Shown piece after piece: positions 8,129-16,976 of a stretch of 64,000 nt of DNA. The notes beneath the pieces were generated by a model. The model made no database searches. It was not told where the DNA came from and worked only from the letters and a program-made list of their open reading frames with translations. Source of the stretch: Pseudomonas sp. Tri1. GTDB taxonomy: Bacteria; Pseudomonadota; Gammaproteobacteria; Pseudomonadales; Pseudomonadaceae. The position numbers and the translations under genes were made by a program. How positions within the stretch are numbered: the first letter of the stretch is position 1; every line of letters begins with the position of its first letter. The stretch spans positions 5,434,501-5,498,500 of the forward strand of contig NZ_CP072913.1 of the NCBI RefSeq assembly GCF_017968885.1. The letters are read 5' to 3'.

Positions 8129-8695
8129 ATGACAGTTACTTATTCCCTTCCCAAACACGATGGCTTCGAAGGTCGCCCGGCAGTCCGTGAGCGTGGCAGC
8201 CGTGGACCGAGGATCTTCGCCTCCGGTGACCTGAAATTGCTGTCGCTGGCGCTGATTGCCGAACAGCCTTGCCATGGTTATGACCTGATCCGCCGGATCG
8301 AGCAGATGTTCGACGGCGCCTACAGCCCCAGCCCCGGCGTGATCTATCCGGCCCTGACCTTCCTGGAAATGAGCTCAATGGTCACCTGCGGGGTCGACGA
8401 CGGAAAAAAATGCTACAGCGTGACCGACGCCGGACGTCTATCCCTTGAAGACCAGGCCGAGGCGCTGGAGGAGGTGCGGATGCGCATTGAAACCAGCAAG
8501 CGCACGTTGCGCGGGCAGGATCGCCCCCCGGAAATCCACGAAGCGGTGTATAACTTGCGACATGCGCTGCAAAAGCACCACGGCCGCTGGAGCCCGGAAG
8601 AAACCCAGCGGGTGCGCGACCTGCTCAACGACACCGCCAAAGCCATCATCGACGGCCCCGACCGTCCACCTGTTTCGGAGTCAAGCAATGACTGA
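8129..8695 (+). CDS. PadR-family transcriptional regulator
   Basis: A 188-residue PadR-type repressor. The ATG at 8129 is preferred over one at 8114 because GGAG lies 9 nt upstream. The winged-helix domain spans about residues 28-105: LKLLSLALIAEQPCHGYDLIRRIE, then SPGVIYPALTFLEM, then KKCYSVTDAGR. A helical C-terminal dimerisation segment follows. Its stop overlaps the start of the siderophore-interacting protein gene by 8 bp (ATGACTGA), so the two are translationally coupled. E. coli YqjI, a PadR-family metal-responsive repressor, controls the related reductase YqjH. This protein lacks the His-rich N-terminus of YqjI, so its ligand is open. Confidence 0.85.
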   Translation: MTVTYSLPKHDGFEGRPAVRERGSRGPRIFASGDLKLLSLALIAEQPCHGYDLIRRIEQMFDGAYSPSPGVIYPALTFLEMSSMVTCGVDDGKKCYSVTDAGRLSLEDQAEALEEVRMRIETSKRTLRGQDRPPEIHEAVYNLRHALQKHHGRWSPEETQRVRDLLNDTAKAIIDGPDRPPVSESSND

Positions 8696-9473
8696 AGTCG
8701 ATCCAAACACCATTCACCGCGTCAACCACGAGATCAAACGCCGCCGCCTGGAAGTCTTGCGCGTGCAAGACCTGACCCCACGCATGCGCCGCATCACCGT
8801 CGGCGGGCCGGAACTGGCCGGGTTCGTCAGCCTGGGCACGGATGATCACGTGAAGCTGTTTTTCCCGCAGAACGCCGAGGAACGCGCCGCCCTGGACACC
8901 ATCGACCCAAGCGCCGGCAAGGCCCAGGGCCCGATGCCGGAAATGCGCGACTACACTCCGCGCCGTTATGACCTGGACACCCTGGAGCTGGACATCGATT
9001 TCGTGCTCCACGGCGACGGCCCTGCCGCGACCTGGGCGACCCAGGCGACGCCCGGGCAATACCTCAACATCGGCGGGCCACGAGGTTCGATGATCGTGCC
9101 GGACATCTTCGACAGCTACCTGCTGATCGGCGACGAAACCGCCCTCCCCGCCATCGCCCGCCGCCTCGAAGGCCTGGCGCCCAACCGCCGGGCGCTGGTG
9201 GTGGTGGAAGTGGAAAACGGTGCCGAGCAGCAGATTCTCCAGAGCCCGGCACACGTGCAGGTGATATGGGTGCTGCGCGAAGGTCGTCAGGACAACCTGC
9301 TGACCACCGTTCAACAACTGGAAATGCCCAGTGGCAAGCTGTACGCCTGGGTCGCCACCGAGAGCAAGGTATCGCGGCAGATTCGCAAGGTGTTGCTCGA
9401 GGAGAAGGGGTTGAATCAGGAGTTCTTGAAGGCGGTGGGGTATTGGAAGGCCGATGACAGTGAGGAAGATTGA
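8688..9473 (+). CDS. Siderophore-interacting protein (FAD-dependent ferric-siderophore reductase)
   Basis: A 261-residue cytoplasmic flavoprotein of the SIP/YqjH/ViuB family, which releases iron by reducing ferric siderophores. The start overlaps the padR stop; the longer upstream frame is only the shadow of padR. The FAD-binding beta-barrel occupies the first half (RITVGGPELAGFVS, DHVKLFFP, MRDYTPRRYD, the RxYT/S flavin motif). The NAD(P)H-binding SIP domain follows (YLLIGDETALPAIARRLE, LYAWVATESKVSRQIRKVL). Context with a PadR regulator suggests metal- or iron-dependent control. Confidence 0.88.
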   Translation: MTEVDPNTIHRVNHEIKRRRLEVLRVQDLTPRMRRITVGGPELAGFVSLGTDDHVKLFFPQNAEERAALDTIDPSAGKAQGPMPEMRDYTPRRYDLDTLELDIDFVLHGDGPAATWATQATPGQYLNIGGPRGSMIVPDIFDSYLLIGDETALPAIARRLEGLAPNRRALVVVEVENGAEQQILQSPAHVQVIWVLREGRQDNLLTTVQQLEMPSGKLYAWVATESKVSRQIRKVLLEEKGLNQEFLKAVGYWKADDSEED

Positions 9474-9518
9474 GGGACTGGCAGTGGCTGAAGTACCCTT
9501 CATCCACTGAGCGCCCCC

Positions 9519-9650
9519 CTGTGGCGAGGGGATTTATCCCCGCTGGGCTGCGAAGCAGCCCCCCCAACAGTTACCTCACTCTATCTGATCTACCGAGTTG
9601 TCTGGTTTTGGGCTGCTTCGCAGCCCAGCAGGGATAAATTTCCTCGCCAG
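9519..9650. repeat. Inverted pair of a second extragenic palindrome family
   Basis: The unit CTGTGGCGAGGGGATTTATC, then CCGCTGGGCTGCGAAGCAGCCC, is repeated in inverted orientation at the far end (GGGCTGCTTCGCAGCCCAGC, then GGGATAAATTTCCTCGCCAG). Each half is itself palindromic around GCAGCC. The same family occurs at 41919-42045 and, shortened, at 18099-18130. Confidence 0.8.
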
Positions 9651-9727
9651 AGTTGAATCTCCTCACCACAGGGCAATCGCTGTCCTTTAATGTCTTGATC
9701 AAACATCTCACCAGGTACCCCACCCCC

Positions 9728-10195
9728 ATGCTTTTCCTGCTCGCCTACATCGCCAGCGTCGTGCTGATCAACTTCGCGTTCTCCGCCGCGCCACACCTGG
9801 ACATCATCTGGTCGGCCTGGGGTGGCCTGGTGTTTATCCTGCGGGACATGGTGCAGACCCGCTTCGGCCATGGCGCCATCGTGGCGATGTTGGCGGCGCT
9901 GGTGTTGTCCTACCTCACCTCGGATCCGACCATCGCCCTGGCCAGCGCCACGGCGTTCGCAGTGTCCGAGTGCATCGACTGGCTGGTGTTCACCATCACC
10001 AAGCGTCCGCTGCACGATCGGCTGTGGATAAGTTCAGCCCTGAGCATTCCCCTGGACACCTTTATCTTCTTCGGTCTGATCGACGCCCTGACGCCGCCCG
10101 TGGTGGTCACTGCCCTGGCCTCGAAGTTCGCCGGGGTCACGGTGGTCTGGCTGATCATGGCCTGGCGTTTACGCAAGCAAACCGTCGCCGGCTGA
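9728..10195 (+). CDS. VUT-family (YhhQ-like) membrane protein, putative queuosine-precursor transporter
   Basis: A 155-residue integral membrane protein of the VUT family (PF02592), whose E. coli member YhhQ imports queuosine precursors. The start ATG at 9728 gives MLFLLAYIASVVLINFAFS directly; an upstream extension is less likely. About five hydrophobic helices are visible. Family-like features include the polar segments SATAFAVSECIDWLVF and RPLHDRLWISSALSIPLDTFIFF. No preQ1 riboswitch-like sequence is evident upstream. The substrate is inferred from the family only. Confidence 0.8.
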   Translation: MLFLLAYIASVVLINFAFSAAPHLDIIWSAWGGLVFILRDMVQTRFGHGAIVAMLAALVLSYLTSDPTIALASATAFAVSECIDWLVFTITKRPLHDRLWISSALSIPLDTFIFFGLIDALTPPVVVTALASKFAGVTVVWLIMAWRLRKQTVAG

Positions 10196-10297
10196 AGCCA
10201 AACCCCGTGGTTCATGTAAAATGCCGCGCTTTCTCCCTATGGGAAGCACGCCCGGCGCGCAACCCGCGATGATCCGCTCCTGTTTGAGGACCTTCAG

Positions 10298-11479
10298 ATG
10301 ACCCGTATCGGAACTCCATTGTCGCCCACCGCGACCCGCGTTTTGTTGTGTGGCAGCGGTGAGCTGGGCAAGGAAGTGGTAATCGAGCTGCAGCGCCTGG
10401 GCGTTGAAGTGATTGCCGTGGATCGCTATGCCAACGCGCCGGCCATGCAAGTGGCCCACCGCAGCCATGTGATCAATATGCTCGACGGTGCCGCCCTGCG
10501 TGCGGTGATCGAGGCCGAGAAGCCGCATTTCATCGTGCCGGAAATCGAAGCCATCGCCACCGCTACCCTGGTGGAACTGGAAGCCGAAGGCTTCACCGTG
10601 ATCCCTACCGCCCGTGCCGCGCAGTTGACCATGAACCGCGAAGGCATTCGGCGCCTGGCCGCCGAAGAGCTGGGCCTGCCGACTTCGCCGTACTTCTTCG
10701 CCGACACCGTCGAAGACTACCGCAAAGCCGTCGAAACCCTGGGTTTCCCCTGCGTGGTCAAGCCTGTGATGAGTTCGTCGGGCAAAGGCCAGAGCCTGCT
10801 GCGCAGTGCCGATGACGTGCAGAAAGCCTGGGACTACGCCCAGGAAGGCGGCCGTGCCGGCAAGGGCCGGGTGATCATCGAAGGCTTCATCGATTTCGAC
10901 TATGAGATCACCCTGCTCACCGTGCGCCATGTCGGCGGCACCACCTTCTGCGCGCCGGTCGGCCACCGTCAGGAAAAAGGCGACTATCAGGAGTCCTGGC
11001 AGCCACAGGCGATGAGCCCGGCGGCCCTGGCCGAATCCGAGCGCGTGGCCAAGGCGGTGACCGAGGCCCTGGGTGGTCGCGGCCTGTTTGGCGTCGAGCT
11101 GTTCATCAAGGGTGATCAGGTGTGGTTCAGCGAAGTCTCGCCGCGCCCCCACGACACCGGGCTGGTGACGTTGATTTCCCAGGATCTGTCGCAGTTCGCC
11201 CTGCACGCCCGCGCCATCCTCGGCCTGCCGATCCCGCTGATCCGCCAGTTCGGCCCATCGGCCTCGGCGGTGATCCTGGTGGAAGGCCAGTCGACCCAGA
11301 CCGCCTTTGCCAACCTCGGCGCCGCCCTGAGCGAACCGGACACCGCCCTGCGCCTGTTCGGCAAACCGGAAGTCAACGGCCAGCGCCGCCTGGGCGTGGC
11401 CCTGGCCCGTGACGAATCCATCGACGCTGCCCGCGCCAAGGCGACCCGGGCGTCCCAGGCCGTCAAGATCGAGTTGTAA
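10298..11479 (+). CDS. purT: Formate-dependent phosphoribosylglycinamide formyltransferase (GAR transformylase 2)
   Basis: A 393-residue ATP-grasp enzyme that converts GAR, formate and ATP to formyl-GAR in purine synthesis. The N-terminus [22 protein letters not shown] is the dinucleotide-like preATP-grasp domain. ATP-grasp motifs follow: [35 protein letters not shown], and [19 protein letters not shown] near residue 290, which carries metal ligands. Length equals that of E. coli PurT (392 residues). The gene stands alone, with a bidirectional terminator shared with gcd downstream. Confidence 0.95.
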   Translation: MTRIGTPLSPTATRVLLCGSGELGKEVVIELQRLGVEVIAVDRYANAPAMQVAHRSHVINMLDGAALRAVIEAEKPHFIVPEIEAIATATLVELEAEGFTVIPTARAAQLTMNREGIRRLAAEELGLPTSPYFFADTVEDYRKAVETLGFPCVVKPVMSSSGKGQSLLRSADDVQKAWDYAQEGGRAGKGRVIIEGFIDFDYEITLLTVRHVGGTTFCAPVGHRQEKGDYQESWQPQAMSPAALAESERVAKAVTEALGGRGLFGVELFIKGDQVWFSEVSPRPHDTGLVTLISQDLSQFALHARAILGLPIPLIRQFGPSASAVILVEGQSTQTAFANLGAALSEPDTALRLFGKPEVNGQRRLGVALARDESIDAARAKATRASQAVKIEL

Positions 11480-11549
11480 AACCTGGGGCGGAATAAGTCC
11501 CCTCGCCACAAAGCCGGGTGCAACCTCAACCTGAGTGAAATTGGCGCAA

Positions 11550-11583
11550 AAAAAGGCGACACCCGCAAAGGTGTCGCCTTTTT
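11550..11583. terminator. Bidirectional terminator between purT and gcd
   Basis: A perfect hairpin AAAAAGGCGACACC / GGTGTCGCCTTTTT with a CGCAAA loop. It has an A run on one side and a T run on the other, between convergent genes. Confidence 0.92.
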
Positions 11584-11601
11584 CATGAGCGCCGGTTTTG
11601 C

Positions 11602-14016
11602 TTAATCCGGCAGCTTGTACGCAATCACATAATCACCCTGCTTGGTGCCCAAGGAACCATGACCACCGGCGACGACCAGCACGTATTGCTTGCCGTCCTT
11701 GCCGGTGTAGGTCATCGGCGTGGTCTGAGCGCCGGCAGGCAGGCGGCCTTCCCACAGTTGCTTGCCGTTTTTCACGTCATAGGCACGCAGGTACTGGTCG
11801 AGGGTGCCGCTGAGGAACGCCAGGCCGCTGGCGGTGGTGAAGGTGCCGCCCAGGCTCGGTACGCCCATGCTCAGCGGGATTGGTACCGGCGAGCTGTCAC
11901 GCACGGTGCCGTTCTTGTGCTTCCACAGGATTTTGTTGTTGGTCAGGTCGACTGCGGCGACATAACCCCAGGCCGGAGCCTGGCAAGGCAGGCCCATGGG
12001 CGAGAGTAACGCTTCGAGGATCACGCCATACGGTGCGCCCTTGTTCGGCTGCACGCCTTCGGTTTCGCTCTTGCGCCCCGGCCCACCGGCCACTTCTGCC
12101 GCCGGTACGAGCCTGGACTTGAACGCCATGTAGCTCGGGTTGACGAAGGCGATCTGGCGCAGCGGGTCGACCGAAATGCCGCCCCAGTCGAACACGCCGA
12201 AGTTGCCCGGGTAAACGATCGAACCCTGCAACGACGGTGGGGTGAACATGCCCTCATAGCGCAGCGACTTGAAGTCGATCCGGCACAGCATCTGGTCGAA
12301 CGGGGTCACGCCCCACATGTCCCGCTCCTTGAGGACCGGCGGCACCAGGTTCAGGTCAGACATCGGTTGGGTCGGCGAGGTGTGATCGCCTTCCACCGCG
12401 CCTTGTGGCACCGGGATTTCCTTGATCGGGATGATCGGCTGGCCGTTACTACGGTCAAGCACGTAGATGCTGCCTTGCTTGGTGGAAGCCAACACAGCCG
12501 GCTTCACACCGTCGGCAGTCTTCATGTCCATCAGGGTCGGTTGACCGCCGACGTCCATGTCCCACAGATCGTGGTGAGTGAACTGGAAGTACCAGCGCAC
12601 CTTGCCGGTAGCGATGTCCAGGGCGGTCAGGCCGGCGGAGTATTTCTCCGATTCCGGCGTGCGATTACCACCGAACTGGTCGGGGGTCTGGTTGCCCATC
12701 GGCAGGTAGAGCATGCCGAGTTTTTCATCGACGCTGAACATGGACCACATGTTCGGCGAGTTGCGGGTGTAGGTCTGGCCTTCGGCAATCGGCGTGGTGT
12801 CGTCCGGTTTGCCGCTGTCCCAGTTCCACACCAGCTTGCCGGTGTGCACGTCGTAGGCGCGGATCACACCGCTTGGCTCGTCGGTGGAAACGTTATCGGT
12901 GACGTGACCGCCGATCACTACCAGGTTTTGGGTGACTGCCGGTGGCGACGTCGAGTAGTAACCACCCGCCGTGAAACCACCGATATTGGCGGTCAGGTCG
13001 ACCTGGCCTTTGTCGCCGAAGTCTTCGCACATCTTGCCGGTGTCGGCGTTGAGGGCGATCAGGCGGGTGTCGGCGGTTGGCAGGAAAATCCGCCGTGGGC
13101 ACACACTGCTGGCCGGTGTGGCGCTGGCGGTGCCGGTAGGGCTCTGTTCGGCCGAGGCGTAGACGGCGTCATCGTGATAGGTCACGCCACGGCAGGTCAT
13201 GTGGGCCCAACCTTTGAAGTTTTCCGCTTTTTGCGTGGAAAGCTTCGGATCGAAACGCCAGATTTCCTTGCCGGTTTCCGGCTCCAGGGCAATCACCTGG
13301 CTGTGGGGCGTGCACACGTAGAGCATGCCGTTGACCTTCAGCGGGGTGTTTTCCGCAGTGGTCTCACCCGGGTCGTTCGGCCCTGGCAGGTCGCCGGTTC
13401 GATAGGTCCAGGCCGGCACCAGTTTGCTGACGTTCTCGGGGGTGATCTGCGCCAGCGGCGAATAACGGTCGCCATGGGCGCTGCGGCCGTAGGAATTCCA
13501 GTCGCCATCGGGCATCGTCGGTGCGGTGTTGGCCATGCCCGGCACGCTGTCGCGGTCCAGTTGGCCCTTGATCTCGCCCGGGTTGGTGAACTGGCTGGCC
13601 AGTGCGGCAATACCGGCGATGACCACGGCGGCGCCCAATGCGCGGGTTCCCATGGCCGGGGCATCGGCGGTCAACAACGGGCGGCGGAACCATGGCAGCA
13701 GCATGACGATGCCCAAGGCAAACAGCAGCGCCAGGCGCGGCACCAGTTGCCACCAGTCCAGGCCCACTTCCCACAACGCCCACACGGTGCTGGCGAACAG
13801 CACCAGCGCGTACAGGCCCAGGGCTGCGCGACGGGCCATGATCAGCAGCACACCGGTCAGCGCCAGGCCGATACCGGCCAGCAGGTAATACCACGAGCCG
13901 CCAAGCGTGCTCAGCTTGACTCCCCCGGCCAACAGGGCCAGGCCCATCAATAGAAGCAGAATGCCGAGCAGGCTCGGTAGCAGACGGCTTCGACTCAAAG
14001 CACCCTCAGTGCTCAT
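11602..14016 (-). CDS. gcd: Membrane-bound PQQ-dependent glucose dehydrogenase
   Basis: An 804-residue inner-membrane quinoprotein that oxidises glucose to gluconolactone in the periplasm and passes electrons to ubiquinone. The N-terminal ~140 residues hold five transmembrane helices (LLPSLLGILLLLMGLALLAG onward). The remainder is an eight-bladed PQQ propeller with motifs NTPLKVNGMLYVCTPHSQVI, NSPNMWSMFSVDEKLGMLYL and the C-terminal QTTPMTYTGKDGKQYVLVVAGG. Length matches Gcd of E. coli and Pseudomonas. The start ATG follows GGAG. A quinate or shikimate dehydrogenase is the alternative within the family, but the N-terminus and lone context favour glucose. Confidence 0.93.
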   Translation of the reverse strand: MSTEGALSRSRLLPSLLGILLLLMGLALLAGGVKLSTLGGSWYYLLAGIGLALTGVLLIMARRAALGLYALVLFASTVWALWEVGLDWWQLVPRLALLFALGIVMLLPWFRRPLLTADAPAMGTRALGAAVVIAGIAALASQFTNPGEIKGQLDRDSVPGMANTAPTMPDGDWNSYGRSAHGDRYSPLAQITPENVSKLVPAWTYRTGDLPGPNDPGETTAENTPLKVNGMLYVCTPHSQVIALEPETGKEIWRFDPKLSTQKAENFKGWAHMTCRGVTYHDDAVYASAEQSPTGTASATPASSVCPRRIFLPTADTRLIALNADTGKMCEDFGDKGQVDLTANIGGFTAGGYYSTSPPAVTQNLVVIGGHVTDNVSTDEPSGVIRAYDVHTGKLVWNWDSGKPDDTTPIAEGQTYTRNSPNMWSMFSVDEKLGMLYLPMGNQTPDQFGGNRTPESEKYSAGLTALDIATGKVRWYFQFTHHDLWDMDVGGQPTLMDMKTADGVKPAVLASTKQGSIYVLDRSNGQPIIPIKEIPVPQGAVEGDHTSPTQPMSDLNLVPPVLKERDMWGVTPFDQMLCRIDFKSLRYEGMFTPPSLQGSIVYPGNFGVFDWGGISVDPLRQIAFVNPSYMAFKSRLVPAAEVAGGPGRKSETEGVQPNKGAPYGVILEALLSPMGLPCQAPAWGYVAAVDLTNNKILWKHKNGTVRDSSPVPIPLSMGVPSLGGTFTTASGLAFLSGTLDQYLRAYDVKNGKQLWEGRLPAGAQTTPMTYTGKDGKQYVLVVAGGHGSLGTKQGDYVIAYKLPD

Positions 14017-14537
14017 AGTGTGATTCTCCGTGACGTTTTAAGGAGTCCCGCGCAAGTAGTCACTGTAGATGACGATCTTGCGGGGGCATGGTTCAGTTGC
14101 AATAGGCAATTCGTTGCCACGATCCCTTGTGGGAGCGAGCTTGCTCGCGATGGCTGTGTATCAGTTGGCTTCAATGCTGGATGTGCAATCGCTATCGCGA
14201 GCAAGCTCGCTCCCACAGAAAACCAGTTCGTCATACACTCGAAGACAGCGCTGTCTTTCAGAATCCGAACATCGGGCTTTCGTTGATATTTGACTGGGAA
14301 TGAGCCGAGCGCAGAAGCTTCACCACAACAGCAGAAGCGTTTCAGCAGGCCGCGCAAGGATAATGGCCTGTTATCAATAGAGAAAGCGCTTTTGCTGACA
14401 TGGATCATTTCGGTTTTGGTAACAGTGTGCCAGGCACGATCCTGGCCTTGAGACGAGCCTATGAAGGCTATGCTTCCACCACGAGGGCACCTCGGCTAAG
14501 GTGCGCGGTTTTATCCCTATTCGCGCAAAGGCCTGCC
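14017..14537. other. Intergenic region with gcd promoter and REP doublet
   Basis: A 521-bp gap between the divergent gcd and VF530-type genes. It contains the REP doublet at 14129-14217. The stretch 14218-14470 shows no coding potential that I trust and no clear known motif. Confidence 0.6.
14129..14217. repeat. REP doublet upstream of gcd
   Basis: TGTGGGAGCGAGCTTGCTCG and its reverse complement are separated by about 40 bp. Both arms are perfect. Confidence 0.92.
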
Positions 14538-14768
14538 ATGAACGAACCGAACAACAACCCGCTGCACGGCGTGACGCTGGAGCAGATCCTCAACGCCCTG
14601 GTGCAACACTACGAATGGTCGGGCCTGGCCGAGCGCATCGATATCCGTTGCTTCAAGAGCGACCCGAGCATCAAGTCGAGCCTGACCTTCCTGCGCAAGA
14701 CGCCGTGGGCGCGGGAAAAAGTCGAGCGCCTGTACATCAAGTTGATGCGCACCAAGCGGCCAGTCTGA
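14538..14768 (+). CDS. VF530-family DNA-binding protein (DUF2132)
   Basis: A 76-residue protein of the small conserved family named after Vibrio VF530. The diagnostic phrases are [12 protein letters not shown] near the start, then [13 protein letters not shown] and [19 protein letters not shown]. The fold is all-helical and DNA binding has been proposed for the family; the precise role is unknown. The stop at 14768 is 9 bp before the next start, so it probably forms an operon with the membrane protein downstream. The start was chosen at the ATG giving [11 protein letters not shown], because the upstream extension has no family similarity. Confidence 0.8.
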   Translation: MNEPNNNPLHGVTLEQILNALVQHYEWSGLAERIDIRCFKSDPSIKSSLTFLRKTPWAREKVERLYIKLMRTKRPV

Positions 14769-14777
14769 GCGGTGGGC

Positions 14778-15422
14778 ATGGATCTGCGTCTTCCTCCCGC
14801 ACGGCTCGTGGCGGTGGCGGCGCTGCTCGGCTGGACGGGTTTGAGCGTCCAGCTGTACCTGATTCTGTTGGGCCGATGGGAACTGGGGGCGAGCCTGCTG
14901 GGCGGGCTGGTGAACTTCTTCAGCTTCTTCACGGTATTGACCAACATCTTGGTGGCGGTGGTGTTGACCTGGGAACTGACCCCTCGCGAATCTGCGGCGC
15001 GGCGCTGGTTCCTGCAGCCTGGCGTACGCAGCGGCATCGCCGTGAGCATCGCCCTGGTCAGTCTGGCCTATAACCTGCTGTTGCGGCACCTGTGGCAACC
15101 CGAGGGCTGGCAGTTCGTGGCCGACGAGTTGCTGCACGATGTGATGCCGCTGCTGTACCTCGCCTATTGGTGGCTGTACGTGCCCAAAGGCACCTTGCGC
15201 CTGGGCCACATCGGGCTATGGGTGATCTACCCCTTGGTGTATTTCGCCTATCTGCTGCTACGCGGGGACTTATTGGCGGCCTACCCCTACCCTTTCATCG
15301 ACGTAGCGACCCTGGGTTATCCACAGGTGTTCATCAATGCCGGGGGGATATTGGTGGGGTTTATCGGGATTGCGTTGGCGGTGATGGGGGTTGATCGGTG
15401 GTTGGGCCGACGCCTCAGTTAA
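14778..15422 (+). CDS. Pr6Pr-family integral membrane protein
   Basis: A 214-residue protein with six predicted transmembrane helices. It matches the Pr6Pr (Pan1-related, six-helix prokaryotic) family: a conserved FFSFFTVLTNILVAVVL helix 2, then SLAYNLLLRHLW, ADELLHDVMPLLYLAYWWLY, and VYFAYLLLRGDLLAAYPYPFIDV. The polar residues in these motifs are family hallmarks; the biochemical function is not established. A GTG two codons upstream is an alternative start. It follows the VF530 gene closely and is convergent with the DUF1289 gene. Confidence 0.72.
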   Translation: MDLRLPPARLVAVAALLGWTGLSVQLYLILLGRWELGASLLGGLVNFFSFFTVLTNILVAVVLTWELTPRESAARRWFLQPGVRSGIAVSIALVSLAYNLLLRHLWQPEGWQFVADELLHDVMPLLYLAYWWLYVPKGTLRLGHIGLWVIYPLVYFAYLLLRGDLLAAYPYPFIDVATLGYPQVFINAGGILVGFIGIALAVMGVDRWLGRRLS

Positions 15423-15439
15423 GCCAAATCGCTGATCCA

Positions 15440-15461
15440 CTGTGGGAGCTCGCTCCCACAG
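15440..15461. terminator. Short palindrome between convergent genes, possible terminator
   Basis: A perfect 9-bp-arm hairpin TGTGGGAGC/GCTCCCACA around TC, in the 62-bp gap between the Pr6Pr and DUF1289 genes. It looks like a collapsed REP. It has no T run, so its terminator role is tentative. Confidence 0.5.
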
Positions 15462-15484
15462 GAGGTTGTGTTCACAAATGGACA

Positions 15485-15694
15485 TCAGCGTCTGGCCGGC
15501 AACATCCACACCAACCCACTGCTCTTGGCCCGCTCATGACACAACGCCAAGACGCTGCGCCGCTCCTCGTTGTCCATCCGGCTCCAACGGGTGATTTCCG
15601 CCACGGTGCGCTGGCAGCCGGTACAGATGTCGTCATCGTCCAGCGCGCAGATGTTCACGCAGGGCGAAGGCACCGGGCGTTCGGGGGCATTCAT
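15485..15694 (-). CDS. DUF1289 family small cysteine-rich protein
   Basis: A 69-residue protein with the DUF1289 signature: [22 protein letters not shown], where four cysteines probably bind a metal ion, followed by a helix [17 protein letters not shown]. The function is unknown. Its ATG overlaps the stop of the upstream carbonic anhydrase-like gene by 4 bp (ATGA), so the two are cotranscribed. Confidence 0.85.
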   Translation of the reverse strand: MNAPERPVPSPCVNICALDDDDICTGCQRTVAEITRWSRMDNEERRSVLALCHERAKSSGLVWMLPARR

Positions 15695-16215
15695 TGTTCT
15701 TGCTCAGCGAGGTCGCGGGCATAGCGCTGCGCGTTGTGGACGTAGTGGGCCGCGCTGGCCTCGAGCATTTTTTTCTGAGCCTCGGTCAATTCCCGCACCA
15801 CCTTGCCAGGTGAGCCCATCACCAGGGAACCGTCGGGGATCTCCTTGTTTTCGCCGATCAGCGCGTTGGCGCCGATGATGCAGTTCTTGCCGATCTTCGC
15901 CCCGTTGAGAATCACCGCGTTGATGCCAATGAGGCTGTAGTCGCCCACCGTGCAGCCGTGGAGCATGGCGTTGTGGCCGATGGTCACGCCAGTGCCGATG
16001 GTCAGCGGGTAGCCCATGTCGGTGTGCATCACCGTGCCGTCCTGCACGTTGCTGTGCTTGCCGATCAGGATCAGTTCATTGTCGCCACGCAGTACGGCGT
16101 TGAACCAGACACTGGCGCCCTCTTCGAGGCGGACCTTGCCCACCAGCGTGGCGTTGGGCGCGACCCAGCTTTGTGGGTGGGTTTCGACACGGGCATCGCC
16201 CAGGCGGTATTTCAT
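15691..16215 (-). CDS. Gamma-class carbonic anhydrase-like hexapeptide protein (YrdA/CaiE family)
   Basis: A 174-residue left-handed beta-helix protein built from hexapeptide repeats ([41 protein letters not shown]). The histidines in [10 protein letters not shown] and GHNAMLHG correspond to the zinc ligands of gamma carbonic anhydrases. A C-terminal helix ([20 protein letters not shown]) is typical. The related E. coli YrdA has no clearly established activity, so CO2 hydration is not certain. The gene sits in a minus-strand run with a Nudix gene upstream and DUF1289 downstream. Confidence 0.88.
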   Translation of the reverse strand: MKYRLGDARVETHPQSWVAPNATLVGKVRLEEGASVWFNAVLRGDNELILIGKHSNVQDGTVMHTDMGYPLTIGTGVTIGHNAMLHGCTVGDYSLIGINAVILNGAKIGKNCIIGANALIGENKEIPDGSLVMGSPGKVVRELTEAQKKMLEASAAHYVHNAQRYARDLAEQEQ

Positions 16216-16231
16216 GGGAATCCTCGGGGCT

Positions 16232-16831
16232 TCAGGTATTGATGAAACTCTTGGGCGGTGTGTGCAGATCGATGCCAGCGTCGTACAACAGGTTCACCAG
16301 CTCGACCACCATGATCGCCGTCAGGCCCCAGATCTTGTATTCGCCAAAGCGATAGCTGGGCACGTACCAGCTGCAACCCTGGTAATCGATGCGGTGCGTG
16401 TGCTCACGGGGATCCTTGCGGAAAAACTCCAGCGGCACGCTGAACACTGCGGCGATCTCGGCATCGTTGGCCTGGTACTCGACGTAATCGGGAATCACCC
16501 CGACATAAGGCGTGACCTTGATGCCGTGCAGTGAGATCAGCGGGCTGAGGGGACCGATCACTTCCACCAGGCCGGGGGGCAGGCCGATTTCTTCCTCGGC
16601 TTCGCGCAGGGCGGTGAAAATCAGGTCCGGATCTTCCGGGTCGCGGCGCCCGCCGGGGAACGCCACTTCGCCGCCATGGGTCGAGAGACCGCTGGCGCGC
16701 AGGGTCAGGACCAGTTCCGGTTCGTCACTGCGGGTAATCGGCACCAGCACCGCCGCTTCAGGGAAACGTCGGTCGGTCTCCAGGGTTCGCGGGGTATGGT
16801 TGCTTACTCGATGCAGTAGCTCGTCCAGCAT
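16232..16831 (-). CDS. Nudix hydrolase, putative CoA pyrophosphatase (NudL/YeaB-like)
   Basis: A 199-residue Nudix enzyme. The Nudix box runs [25 protein letters not shown] (GX5EX7REUXEEXGU, with a small variation at the start), preceded by AAVLVPI and [13 protein letters not shown]. The upstream motif [10 protein letters not shown] and the [17 protein letters not shown] segment are typical of the NudL/CoAse branch, which splits CoA into phosphopantetheine and 3',5'-ADP. It diverges from the second Nudix gene (16977) across a 145-bp promoter region. Confidence 0.85.
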   Translation of the reverse strand: MLDELLHRVSNHTPRTLETDRRFPEAAVLVPITRSDEPELVLTLRASGLSTHGGEVAFPGGRRDPEDPDLIFTALREAEEEIGLPPGLVEVIGPLSPLISLHGIKVTPYVGVIPDYVEYQANDAEIAAVFSVPLEFFRKDPREHTHRIDYQGCSWYVPSYRFGEYKIWGLTAIMVVELVNLLYDAGIDLHTPPKSFINT

Positions 16832-16976
16832 GAGACTTCTCGATTCATTCGCTACCTTGCATCATGCACCAATCGAGCAAGGTGCCCAACCCCCGCACCG
16901 CGTCGTGTCGCGAAACGACAACTTGCCGACCCCGCCCTCGCACGCCAAGATAGGCGCAGCATTCAGGAATCCAAGC

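Noticed and set aside
8445..8687. N-terminal extension of the siderophore-interacting protein
   Set aside because: It is Arg/Cys/Thr-rich nonsense in a different frame of padR; the ATG at 8688 overlaps the padR stop and starts the family sequence.
9651..9727. preQ1 riboswitch before the VUT-family gene
   Set aside because: No short hairpin plus A-rich tail or ribosome-site sequestration pattern typical of preQ1 aptamers is visible.
10169..11509. A 446-codon minus-strand frame opposite purT
   Set aside because: Antisense shadow of purT; it even crosses the purT promoter region.
12367..13953. A 528-codon plus-strand frame opposite gcd
   Set aside because: Antisense shadow of gcd; no ribosome site and no recognisable domain.
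16512..16976. 155-codon extension of the zinc-ribbon Nudix protein
   Set aside because: It is the reverse side of the divergent NudL gene; the zinc ribbon is the true N-terminus.
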